This document shows positions 1-5,853 of a stretch of DNA of 5,853 nucleotides, piece by piece; the first letter of the stretch is position 1; every line of letters starts with the position of its first letter. The DNA comes from Bacteroidales bacterium (GTDB lineage Bacteria > Bacteroidota > Bacteroidia > Bacteroidales > JAOZTL01). A program made the position numbers and the translations under genes. The notes beneath the pieces are model-generated. The model worked only from the letters and a program-made list of their open reading frames with translations, was not told the DNA's origin and ran no database searches. The stretch is taken from assembly GCA_029942205.1 (NCBI GenBank), contig JAOZTL010000203.1, forward strand, positions 1 through 5,853, given 5' to 3'.

Positions 1-379
1 TAAAATTATTCCATAACACAGGCTATGCAAGAATTTTATGAATAAAAACAAACAATAATTCATTTTCTAAATCACAATTATAACAGCAATTCAGTATATT
101 TTATTTTTCTATTAGAAATGATCTGAAATAAACATCAAAAAAGATAAAATCTGAAATATGCTAAAAATAGTATTTTTTTCTTATTCTATCCAGTAATATA
201 AAAAAAAATTATGCAACTTTGCACAAAAGCTTTTAATAACTGAAGTTTTTGCTTTCAGAATAAGCAGGAATACAGTAAGTTACAGAGTCTTCGATAAAAT
301 TTAAAGTATTGTTTATCTATCATCTAAAATTTTGCAATTGATGAGTCCCGTATCGAAAAGTAAAATTTGTAGTAGAATC

Positions 380-462
380 GGTCAGACGGATTTATTAATC
401 AACAGTAAATAAATTAGTTGCTTTCTTTGATTTTAATAAAACTATCCGTCAGACCAGTTTTT
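380..462 (+). terminator. Large interrupted hairpin followed by a T run
   Basis: GGTCAGACGGAT at 380-391 pairs with ATCCGTCAGACC at 444-455 over 11 of 12 positions, with a single A-A mismatch (384/451). The helix continues after a 4-base bulge on the right side: 392-397 pairs with 434-439, and 398-402 pairs with 427-431 after a 2-base bulge. That gives about 22 pairs and a 24-base loop (403-426). AGTTTTT follows directly (456-462), as in an intrinsic terminator for plus-strand transcription. The stem is much longer and more interrupted than a usual terminator, and it is far from any gene end visible here. It could instead be a structured RNA or an internal inverted repeat of a decayed element. 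Confidence 0.4.
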
Positions 463-524
463 AGACAGAGTTCATTGTTTTTTTGAGTTAAGGAACATAA
501 ATTCTACTTTCATAATTGTATTTT

Positions 525-567
525 TAAGTATTTTGTGTCAATAAAGCTATAAGTATTTTGCATAAAG
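525..567 (+). promoter_or_regulatory. Tandem duplication with possible promoter for the SDR gene
   Basis: TAAGTATTTTG occurs at 525-535 and again at 550-560, a 25-base period, and each copy is followed within a few bases by ATAAAGC (541-547 and 562-568). Bacteroidota promoters recognised by the primary sigma factor have the form TTTG, about 17-23 bases, TAnnTTTG. Here TTTG at 532-535 lies 18 bases before TATTTTG at 554-560, which is one base short of the -7 consensus. Transcription from it would give a leader of roughly 110-120 bases before the reductase ATG at 684. No exact TAnnTTTG lies nearer to that start. This is a candidate only. Confidence 0.25.
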
Positions 568-683
568 CACGTTACAGTAAAATAGATAAATATCAGAAAT
601 TCGATTTTGTATTTACTGGTAATTCAAATCATTACGAAAGCAAAAACTTTAATTAATTATCATACAAAAAACTTCTTTCAACA

Positions 684-1445
684 ATGAAAACAGCACTTAT
701 CACTGGCGCATCATCTGGAATTGGCAAAGAGCTAGCCTTTGTTTATGCCGAAAATGGCTACCAATTAATTTTGACGGCACGCCGATTGTCTAATTTAGAA
801 GAAATAAAAAAGGAAATAAAAGAAAAACATGATCTAACGGCTGTTGTAATTAAAATGGACTTGTCGCAAAAAGGCAGTGCTGATGAATTATACCAAAAAA
901 TAATAGCCGAAAAACTGCAAGTGGATGTGTTGATTAATAATGCTGGATTTGGGCAGTTTGGGAATTTTATAGATCAAGATGCCGAACAAGAAGAACAAAT
1001 GCTAATGCTCAATATCATTAGTTTGGTGAAATTGAGTAAATTATTTGCTCTCGAAATGCAAAAACGCAAAGCAGGCGACATTGTCCACATTGCTTCTAAT
1101 GCTGCTTTTCAGCCTGTGCCTTCAATGGCGGCTTATGCGGCTTCTAAAGCGTTTGTTCTGCATTTTGCCGAAGCTACTGCCATCGAATTAAAAAAAGACG
1201 GTATTCGGGTTTCGGCAATTTGCCCTGGTGCTACCAAATCTGAGTTTGATAAAGTGGCAAAAATGAATCCTGACTTCTTCGCTAATGCGCCTAGCTCACG
1301 TGAATTGGCGGAGTTTACATTCAAAAAAATGAGTGCTCGCAAAACAGTCGCCGTACAGGGTTTCGTGAACAGAATATCTGCCTGGGCAGTGCCATTTGCA
1401 CCCCGAAAATGGGTCATGAATATTGCTAAATCCATGATGCGCTAG
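684..1445 (+). CDS. SDR-family NAD(P)-dependent oxidoreductase
   Basis: This is a 253-residue classical short-chain dehydrogenase/reductase, a soluble Rossmann-fold enzyme that reduces or oxidises a carbonyl/hydroxyl pair. Motifs seen: the cofactor loop TGASSGIG (residues 7-14); TARR at 31-34, whose basic residues after the second strand favour NADP(H); D59 after the third strand; NNAG at 85-88; and a complete catalytic tetrad N110, S138, Y151, K155 (YAASK). PG at 181-182 follows the sixth strand. The length is normal and nothing is missing. The C-terminal tail is basic and hydrophobic (FAPRKWVMNIAKSMMR), as in the DltE/YqjQ-like group (COG0300); it may touch the membrane. The ATG at 684 puts the TGxxxGxG motif at the usual distance from the N-terminus. 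No Shine-Dalgarno sequence precedes it, as is normal in Bacteroidota. The substrate cannot be deduced, and the neighbours give no pathway hint. Confidence 0.95.
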   Translation: MKTALITGASSGIGKELAFVYAENGYQLILTARRLSNLEEIKKEIKEKHDLTAVVIKMDLSQKGSADELYQKIIAEKLQVDVLINNAGFGQFGNFIDQDAEQEEQMLMLNIISLVKLSKLFALEMQKRKAGDIVHIASNAAFQPVPSMAAYAASKAFVLHFAEATAIELKKDGIRVSAICPGATKSEFDKVAKMNPDFFANAPSSRELAEFTFKKMSARKTVAVQGFVNRISAWAVPFAPRKWVMNIAKSMMR

Positions 1446-1459
1446 GTCTTCGACCTTTT
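1444..1459 (+). terminator. Short hairpin with T tail at the SDR stop codon
   Basis: AGGTC (1444-1448) and GACCT (1452-1456) form a 5-bp stem around a TTC loop, and TTTT (1456-1459) follows. The hairpin overlaps the TAG stop at 1443-1445. It is a minimal intrinsic-terminator shape and is weak by energy. It is also the first part of the interspersed repeat at 1444-1473, so the terminator role is an inference. Confidence 0.35.
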
Positions 1460-1473
1460 GATGTGGCTCACGC
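1444..1473 (+). repeat. Interspersed repeat, copy A
   Basis: The 30 bases from AGGTCTTCGACC to GGCTCACGC match the reverse complement of 1594-1624 at 27 of 31 aligned positions (three substitutions and one gap), and they match 5074-5099 more loosely. The core elements are CTTCGA, CTTT, GATGT and GCTCACGC. The first 13 bases form a hairpin. Together with copy B it makes an inverted pair that bounds most of the 1446-1690 spacer. Confidence 0.6.
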
Positions 1474-1536
1474 CTACATAAAGTAAGACAGCAAAGCATC
1501 GGTAGGATCTTTGGGTGTCTGGGAAAATAACCTTAA

Positions 1537-1577
1537 GTCCGTGAGGACAAATCTATTGTTAGCCTTTGAAGACAATA
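1537..1577 (+). other. Two small hairpins in the spacer
   Basis: GTCC (1537-1540) and GGAC (1545-1548) pair around GTGA, a GNRA-type tetraloop. Next to it, TATTGT (1554-1559) pairs with ACAATA (1572-1577) around a 12-base loop. Upstream, CCTAC (1473-1477) can also pair with GTAGG (1502-1506). These local stems make the spacer more structured than ordinary intergenic DNA, which fits a leader RNA, a small RNA or a mobile repeat. No known RNA family was recognised. Confidence 0.3.
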
Positions 1578-1593
1578 ATAGGGAATTAAATTT

Positions 1594-1624
1594 GCGTGAG
1601 CAACATCAGAAAGCTCGAAGAGCT
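1594..1624 (-). repeat. Interspersed repeat, copy B (inverted)
   Basis: Read on the minus strand, this 31-base copy starts AGCTCTTCGAGC and ends TTGCTCACGC, matching copy A (1444-1473) at 27 of 31 aligned positions. Two of the three substitutions fall on opposite sides of the hairpin stem and keep it paired: G-C in copy A (1446/1454) becomes C-G here. Copy B carries one extra C and has T where copy A has G at 1465, which agrees with copy C. Confidence 0.6.
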
Positions 1625-1631
1625 TATTTTT
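1611..1631 (+). terminator. Terminator-like hairpin AAGCTC-GAA-GAGCTT plus T run
   Basis: AAGCTC (1611-1616) pairs with GAGCTT (1620-1625) around a GAA loop, followed by ATTTTT (1626-1631). The stem is perfect but only 6 bp, and it is the hairpin part of repeat copy B. It could end plus-strand transcription coming from the reductase, 165 bases after its stop codon. It overlaps the -7-like motif at 1625-1632, so both roles may not apply. Confidence 0.4.
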
Positions 1632-1632
1632 G
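1625..1632 (+). promoter_or_regulatory. Possible Bacteroidota -7 element for the sensor gene
   Basis: TATTTTTG at 1625-1632 matches the Bacteroidota -7 consensus TAnnTTTG exactly and lies 58 bases before the ATG at 1691. The nearest TTTG (1591-1594) is 30 bases upstream, too far for a normal -33 element, so only half of a promoter is visible. The same bases serve as the T tail of the hairpin in repeat copy B. Confidence 0.25.
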
Positions 1633-1690
1633 GCTTGATTTTTATTGTTAATAAAGTCTTCGATCTTACTTAAACCAAAATCTCATTCCA

Positions 1691-4600
1691 ATGATCGTAT
1701 TCAATATGCTCCGAATTAAGAAAATATTACTCCTTCTCATTCTTTTGATTGCGAATGTAGGCTTTCTATTGGCACAACCAAGTGATATTTTATTTCAGCG
1801 CATTTCGATTGAACAAAACTTATCGCATAGCCAGATTTTGAGCATTTTACAAGACGACGAAGGCTACTTATGGATTGGAACTCACGATGGACTAAATCAA
1901 TACGACGGTTACAATTTTTTGATTTATAAGAATAAAAAATCAAATGATAAATCTATTTCTGATAATATTATTTTTGACATAATACAAGACAGAGAGGGCT
2001 TTCTGTGGATAGGAACAAACAACGGTGGGCTCAATAAATTAGACAAATCGACGGGAGAATTTACACATTATTTGCATCACGATAGCGACAAACAATCCAT
2101 TGCATCGAATACGATAAATTGCATTCTTGAAACGGAATCTGGTAAAATTTGGGCAGGAACGGATCGTAATGGAATCAGTATTTTGGATAAAAAGAGCCAA
2201 ACTTTTGTTCATCTGCGACACGATCCGCAGAATAAAAACAGCCTTTCGTGCAACACAATAAACGCCATGGTGCAAACTGCTGATGGAAAAATATGGATTG
2301 CAACATCTACCAAAGGGCTAGACTGTTATGATCCAAAAACAAAAAGAATCAGCCACTACGAACGCCAAACCAATACGGAATCGGATAAATTATTAAACCA
2401 CATCAATACCATTTTTATTGAACAAAATAATGGATTACTTTACCTTGGAACACAAACGGGATTGTCTGTTTTTGATCCGAAAACAAAATTGTTTGAAGAT
2501 ATAACGGATTCGACAACCAACGAATCAAACAAAATAATTGTTACAGACATCATCAAAGATACGGATAATAAATTATGGGTGGCCAGCAATAAAGGGCTTT
2601 TTGTGTACAATTACAAAACCGATAATTATACAAAATACTCGAATAATCCGAAAAATAAATACAGTCTGAGCGAAAATAATCTTTCGGTTTTGCTGCAAGA
2701 TCAATCAGGCATTATTTGGATAGGGACTTTTGAGAAAGGACTGAATAAATTCGATTACGAATCGCAAAAATTCAGGTATTACGGCTATGAAAATAGCTTG
2801 CTGGCAGACATTCCGCACAACACGGTTCGCTCGATTTATGAAGATTCTTTTGGCGTTTTATGGCTTGGGCTAGTGGATGGCGGATTGGCTAAATTTGACC
2901 GAAAAAACAATCAAATCGAAAAGTTTCTAGTTCATCAAACCGTTACTGCCATTGCTGAAGACTCGGCTGGTAATTTGTGGATTGGGAGTTGGCGCGAAGG
3001 AGTAAGCAAGCTGCAATTTGATAATAAAACTGCCGCTCGTAAAATTATTCAACGTACTCAATACGCCGAATCGGTGCAAACCGAAAGCCTATCGTCAAAT
3101 ACCGTGCATGCGATCCTGATCGATAGTAAAGAGCGTATTTGGATAGGTACAGGAAATGGACTAGAGCTATTTTCGGCTCAAAAGAATGGTTTTGTGCATT
3201 TTCGTAGCCGTGCCGATAATCCGAATAGCCTCTCGGACATGAGCGTGCAGTGCATCGAGGAAGGAACGACTCCCTATTGCCTATGGATAGGCACATGGAA
3301 TGGTTTGAATAAGCTAGAATTGCCAACGAGCTTTGACGAATTGCTCAAGAATCATCCAAGACCGCTTCGATTTGTTGCAATTACGCATTTTTTCAGTTCC
3401 AAAACGGACACGAATAAATTGAGCGATAATCGAATTATATCCATATCGAAAGGAGAAAATGGTATTTTGTGGGTAGGAACTTTTGCTGGAGGATTAAACA
3501 AATTTGATCTAAAAACAGAGCACATTCAGTCGTTTACAGAAGAAAATGGACTGCCTAACAATGTGATATACGGCGTTTTTAGCGATAAAAACATGCATGT
3601 GTGGGCAAGTACCAATAAAGGCATTTTTCAACTCAATCCACAAACAGAACAAATCATTAATTACGACCAAAGCCATGGTTTGCAAAGCAACGAGTTCTTT
3701 TGGGGAGCAGCTTTTCAAAACAATTCTGGAGAAATATTCTTTGGTGGTGCAAATGGACTTAATTCATTTTTTCCACTTAATTTTAAACAAAATGAATATT
3801 TATCGCCAATCGTCCTGACCAACATACAGATTAATAATGCCAAAAATCAAAGCCGAAAGATTTTTAAACAAAATAAAATCACTCTTTTTGCCGATGATAA
3901 ATCCATTTCGTTTGAATTTGCGGCACTACACTTTTCTGATCCTAAAAAAATAAAATACCTGTACAAACTGGATGGATTCGATAATGATTGGATAGAAACG
4001 GATGCCAGCAAGCGTTTTGCCAATTATACCAATCTGGATCCTGGCATGTACACCTTCCGAGTGAAAGGTACAAACAGCGATGGCTTATGGAGCAACAAGG
4101 AAATAATGACAGAAATAACCGTAATGCCAACTATTTGGGAAACATTATGGTTTAGAACTTTGGGTGTTTTTATTGCTATTACCATGCTTTGGTCTGTTTT
4201 CAAAATACGCACACAAATTATCGTGCGACAAAAAATAGAACTGGAAAAAATGGTCAAAACAAGAACCGCAGAGGTGAAAAAACAAAATAATGAAATAAAA
4301 CAACAACACGCCCACATAAAAGCAAGTATTAATTATGCACAAACCATCCAACAAGCCATTCTGCCCTCCAAAACGGTACTAAACAAGCACTTTGAGCATT
4401 TTGTGTTTTTTAAACCCAAAGACATTGTGAGTGGCGACTTTTATTGGACAAGCGAAACAGCGGATAAACAAACCGTTTTTATTGCTGTGGTTGATTGTAC
4501 GGGGCATGGCGTGCCTGGTGCATTCATGTCGATGATAGGCAGTAGGCTACTGAGCTTGATCGTGAACGAACGACAAATACACGACCCAAAGCGTATTCTG

Positions 4601-5077
4601 GAACACCTAAATGCTGCCGTCAAAAAAACACTGAAGCAAGACGAAAGCAATAATAATGATGGAATGGATCTGGCTTTTTGTAAGATAGAAAAAACAGGAG
4701 AACACAGCCGAACGGTTACGTTTACTGGTGCAAAGCTCCCTCTGTTTCATTACCAAAAGAGTAGCGGCAAAGTCATTCGATACCGTGGCGATCGCAAGTC
4801 GGTTGGTGGTATCAAAAAACGAAACGCCATAGCCTTTACCAACCAAATTGTTGAGATACAAAAAGGTGATCAACTGTTTCTGAGTTCCGATGGCATTATC
4901 GATCAAAATAATGTAGAACGGGAACGTTTTGGAACGGTACGCTTCGTTGATTTATTGAACAAAACCATATTCTTGGACATCGGTACGCAACGAAAATTCA
5001 TTGATGATGCAATTGCCGATTTCCAAGGCGATGCCATGCAACGAGACGATATTTCGATGATCGGGATTCAATTCTAG
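1691..5077 (+). CDS. Two-propeller membrane sensor with SpoIIE-type phosphatase output
   Basis: This 1128-residue single-pass receptor begins with a signal peptide (about 1-29, LRIKK then a Leu/Ile core, likely cut after FLLA). Fourteen Reg_prop blades follow, marked by LWIGT-like strands starting at residues 60, 105, 153, 201, 250, 295, 342, 390, 429, 483, 531, 593, 637 and 682. This fits two seven-bladed propellers. A Y_Y_Y domain spans about 730-812 (YLYKLDGFDNDW, GMYTFRVKGTNSDG), a membrane helix about 819-838 and a coiled coil about 845-890. The SpoIIE/PP2C phosphatase (about 903-1128) keeps its metal-binding Asp residues: D916 in SGDFYW, D935 in DCTGHG, D1067 in SSDGI and D1119/D1120 in RDDIS. 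I infer that a periplasmic ligand controls dephosphorylation of a cytoplasmic Ser/Thr phosphoprotein. There is no histidine kinase, receiver or DNA-binding domain. ATG 1706 (residue 6) is an equally good start and gives a more usual signal peptide. Ligand and target are unknown; an extracellular glycan is only a guess from the related hybrid two-component sensors. Confidence 0.93.
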   Translation: MIVFNMLRIKKILLLLILLIANVGFLLAQPSDILFQRISIEQNLSHSQILSILQDDEGYLWIGTHDGLNQYDGYNFLIYKNKKSNDKSISDNIIFDIIQDREGFLWIGTNNGGLNKLDKSTGEFTHYLHHDSDKQSIASNTINCILETESGKIWAGTDRNGISILDKKSQTFVHLRHDPQNKNSLSCNTINAMVQTADGKIWIATSTKGLDCYDPKTKRISHYERQTNTESDKLLNHINTIFIEQNNGLLYLGTQTGLSVFDPKTKLFEDITDSTTNESNKIIVTDIIKDTDNKLWVASNKGLFVYNYKTDNYTKYSNNPKNKYSLSENNLSVLLQDQSGIIWIGTFEKGLNKFDYESQKFRYYGYENSLLADIPHNTVRSIYEDSFGVLWLGLVDGGLAKFDRKNNQIEKFLVHQTVTAIAEDSAGNLWIGSWREGVSKLQFDNKTAARKIIQRTQYAESVQTESLSSNTVHAILIDSKERIWIGTGNGLELFSAQKNGFVHFRSRADNPNSLSDMSVQCIEEGTTPYCLWIGTWNGLNKLELPTSFDELLKNHPRPLRFVAITHFFSSKTDTNKLSDNRIISISKGENGILWVGTFAGGLNKFDLKTEHIQSFTEENGLPNNVIYGVFSDKNMHVWASTNKGIFQLNPQTEQIINYDQSHGLQSNEFFWGAAFQNNSGEIFFGGANGLNSFFPLNFKQNEYLSPIVLTNIQINNAKNQSRKIFKQNKITLFADDKSISFEFAALHFSDPKKIKYLYKLDGFDNDWIETDASKRFANYTNLDPGMYTFRVKGTNSDGLWSNKEIMTEITVMPTIWETLWFRTLGVFIAITMLWSVFKIRTQIIVRQKIELEKMVKTRTAEVKKQNNEIKQQHAHIKASINYAQTIQQAILPSKTVLNKHFEHFVFFKPKDIVSGDFYWTSETADKQTVFIAVVDCTGHGVPGAFMSMIGSRLLSLIVNERQIHDPKRILEHLNAAVKKTLKQDESNNNDGMDLAFCKIEKTGEHSRTVTFTGAKLPLFHYQKSSGKVIRYRGDRKSVGGIKKRNAIAFTNQIVEIQKGDQLFLSSDGIIDQNNVERERFGTVRFVDLLNKTIFLDIGTQRKFIDDAIADFQGDAMQRDDISMIGIQF

Positions 5078-5099
5078 CTTTGACCTTTTTGATGTTGCT
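5074..5099 (+). repeat. Interspersed repeat, copy C (partial)
   Basis: CTAG-CTTTGACC then TTTTTGATGTTGCT follows the same order as copy A (CTAG-GTCTTCGACC, TTTTGATGTGGCT), lacking two bases in the hairpin arm and diverging after GCT into a run of seven T (5099-5105). As in copy A, the CTAG includes the TAG stop codon of the preceding gene. It fills most of the 36-base convergent gap. Loss of the two bases removes the hairpin, so no clear intrinsic terminator is visible for either gene apart from the T run. Confidence 0.45.
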
Positions 5100-5113
5100 T
5101 TTTTTACAAATAC

Positions 5114-5853
5114 TTAAAAACCAAACAGCAGTTTAATGCCCGAAGCGGCAATGGCTACCAGCAAAATGATTCGGATGTATTTTGTTCCCCAATTGACGGC
5201 AAAGCGTGATGCAACAAAAGCTCCTAGCATGTTTCCTACGGCAAGGATGAGTCCAAATTTCCAATCAACTTGATCATTATAAATAAATATACCTAAAGCA
5301 AAAAACGTATAAATCAGAACAATAAATAATTTGATGGCATTTGCTTTTATCAAATCAAAACCTGCACCTAGCACCAAACCTGCAAGCAAGAAAAAACCTA
5401 CGCCTGCCTGAATGAAACCGCCATACAGCCCAATAAAAAAGAAAATAACAACATTCGCTATATTTGGTTTTTCATCAACTTTGCCTGCTTGCAATTTTAC
5501 CCATTTTTCGGGCTTAAACAGTATCAAGAAAAACATAATAACCAACAATGCACCAATGGCTTGCCCCATCATTTTTTCATCAATATTAATCGCCAAATTG
5601 GCTCCGATGATAGAACCAATCACGGCAGGGATGGTTAGCCAAATGCCTTCACGAAAAGTAAATACTTTTTGTTGTTTGAAACTGGACACACCAACCACAT
5701 TTTGCAATAAAATAGCAATCCGATTCGTGCCATTAGCCACATTGGCGGGTAAACCCATAAACATCAGCATCGGGAGAGTGAGCAACGAGCCGCTTCCTGC
5801 GAGTGTATTTATAAAACCTGCGGCAAAGCCTACCGCAACAATTAAAACGACCA
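5114..5853 (-). CDS. TauE/SafE-family membrane transporter, 5' end outside window
   Basis: The frame stays open to the right edge, so 245 C-terminal residues are visible and the true start lies beyond the window, probably by a few to a dozen codons given the usual 250-270 residue length. The internal TTG at 5785 is not a credible start, because conserved family sequence (GFAAGFINTLAGSGS) lies upstream of it. The protein is an almost wholly hydrophobic inner-membrane permease with the two-fold repeat of COG0730: GFAAGFINTLAGSGSLLTLP in the first half (visible residues 8-27) and GLYGGFIQAGVGFFLLAGLV in the second (141-160). PANVANGTNRIAILLQN (35-51) is typical of one subgroup. A hydrophilic loop (about 113-131) separates the halves. 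Family members move sulfite, sulfoacetate or other small anions, but many have no known substrate, and the neighbours do not indicate one. The gene converges on the sensor gene with a 36-base gap. Confidence 0.9.
   Translation of the reverse strand, partial: VVLIVAVGFAAGFINTLAGSGSLLTLPMLMFMGLPANVANGTNRIAILLQNVVGVSSFKQQKVFTFREGIWLTIPAVIGSIIGANLAINIDEKMMGQAIGALLVIMFFLILFKPEKWVKLQAGKVDEKPNIANVVIFFFIGLYGGFIQAGVGFFLLAGLVLGAGFDLIKANAIKLFIVLIYTFFALGIFIYNDQVDWKFGLILAVGNMLGAFVASRFAVNWGTKYIRIILLVAIAASGIKLLFGF

Larger units (their letters stand above)
237..655. repeat. Distant inverted-repeat pair (237-256 / 636-655)
   Basis: The left arm at 237-256 and the reverse complement of the right arm at 636-655 agree at 18 of 20 positions. 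This includes an uninterrupted 14-base core, AAGTTTTTGCTTTC at 243-256 against its complement at 636-649. The arms enclose about 380 bases that contain the large hairpin and the tandem duplication. The layout resembles the ends of a small non-autonomous element, but I find no clear target-site duplication outside the arms and no coding content between them. A chance match is possible in such AT-rich DNA, although the mixed core (GCTTTC) makes it less likely. Confidence 0.35.
1..683. other. AT-rich non-coding region upstream of the SDR gene
   Basis: I see no supportable gene in this 683-base stretch. All frames are broken by frequent stops and the sequence is strongly AT-rich compared with the genes to its right. 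It holds several repeats, some listed separately: a direct repeat ATCTGAAATA at 121-130 and 149-158; a palindrome AAAAGCTTTT at 225-234; a small inverted repeat TGCAA-CT-TTGCA at 212-223; and a 5-bp stem GTAAT/ATTAC at 619-635 with a 7-nt loop. The first 41 bases could hold the last 12 codons of a plus-strand gene ending in TGA at 39-41, but that is too short to call. The region may combine the 3' flank of an upstream gene, the promoter region of the reductase and the remains of a decayed element. Confidence 0.7.
1487..1651 (+). other. Short open frame without ATG; uncertain, possibly relic
   Basis: A stop-bounded frame of 54 codons runs between TAA at 1484-1486 and TAA at 1649-1651. It has no ATG. 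The possible starts are TTG at 1511 and GTG at 1541, neither with a recognisable ribosome-binding site. The predicted peptide has a protein-like composition, with segments such as GSLGVWENNLKSVRTNLLLA and KARRAYFWLDFYC, and fewer Asn/Lys/Ile runs than random AT-rich DNA gives. Repeat copy B lies inside this frame and encodes its LREQHQKARRA portion. I do not recognise a family. It may be the remains of a gene or of a repeated element with an accidental open frame; it should not be treated as an established gene. Confidence 0.2.

Noticed and set aside
1..41. C-terminal end of an upstream plus-strand gene (frame 3, stop TGA at 39-41)
   Set aside because: Only 12 codons are visible; that length is expected by chance and there is no family signal.
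1..63. Minus-strand start ATG at 63-61 with a frame running off the left edge
   Set aside because: Twenty-one hydrophobic codons in AT-rich DNA with no start signal is not enough to call a gene.
214..221. CAACTTTG as a -7 promoter element
   Set aside because: It misses the first T of TAnnTTTG, has no TTTG about 20 bases upstream, and lies more than 450 bases from the reductase start.
422..429. TTTCTTTG as a -7 promoter element
   Set aside because: The A of the consensus is missing, no upstream TTTG is correctly spaced, and it sits at the loop edge of the large hairpin.
1296..1499. Minus-strand open frames of 67 and 100 codons within and across the reductase gene
   Set aside because: They are antisense shadows of a well-supported SDR gene, with no recognisable protein features.
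1531..1552. Hammerhead-ribozyme-like stem II (GTCC-GTGA-GGAC)
   Set aside because: The stem-loop is the same as in many textbook hammerheads, but the required CTGATGA before it and GAAA after it are absent (CCTTAA and AAAT instead), so the catalytic core is missing.
3597..3818. Plus-strand 73-codon frame inside the sensor gene
   Set aside because: It overlaps the propeller coding sequence out of frame and has no family signal.
5114..5785. Transporter starting at TTG 5785
   Set aside because: The frame continues upstream to the window edge and encodes the conserved first repeat of the family, so the gene is partial rather than starting there.

Overview
The window looks like an AT-rich chromosomal segment from a member of the Bacteroidota (Flavobacteriia or Cytophagia type). 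Three things point there. None of the starts has a Shine-Dalgarno sequence. The large central protein has the two-propeller plus Y_Y_Y sensor layout that is typical of Bacteroidota hybrid regulators. Its phosphatase domain has the DCTGHGVPGAFMS form that is common in that phylum. No rRNA, tRNA, CRISPR array, transposase or intact mobile element was seen.

Layout: positions 1-683 hold no supportable gene. This stretch is very AT-rich and contains a large hairpin (380-455), a distant inverted-repeat pair (237-256 and 636-655) and a short tandem duplication (525-567) that may carry a promoter. A classical short-chain dehydrogenase/reductase follows at 684-1445 (+). A structured spacer of 245 bases (1446-1690) holds two inverted copies of a repeat of about 30 bases, several small hairpins and a short stop-bounded open frame of uncertain meaning. 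The main gene, 1691-5077 (+), encodes a 1128-residue membrane receptor: signal peptide, 14 propeller blades (two seven-bladed propellers), Y_Y_Y domain, one membrane helix, coiled coil and a C-terminal SpoIIE/PP2C-type serine phosphatase. After a 36-base convergent gap that holds a third repeat copy, a TauE/SafE-family membrane transporter runs on the minus strand (5114 to beyond the right edge) and lacks its N-terminus here.

No shared pathway is evident. The reductase and the receptor point the same way, but the spacer with terminator-like hairpins suggests separate transcription. The transporter is convergent. The receptor has no partner switch protein (anti-sigma factor or STAS anti-anti-sigma factor) in the window, so its phosphoprotein target must be encoded elsewhere.

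The two observations most worth following are the sensor-to-phosphatase architecture of the central gene and a small interspersed repeat. Two of its copies differ by a compensatory base-pair change inside a hairpin, and two copies begin at the stop codon of a gene.
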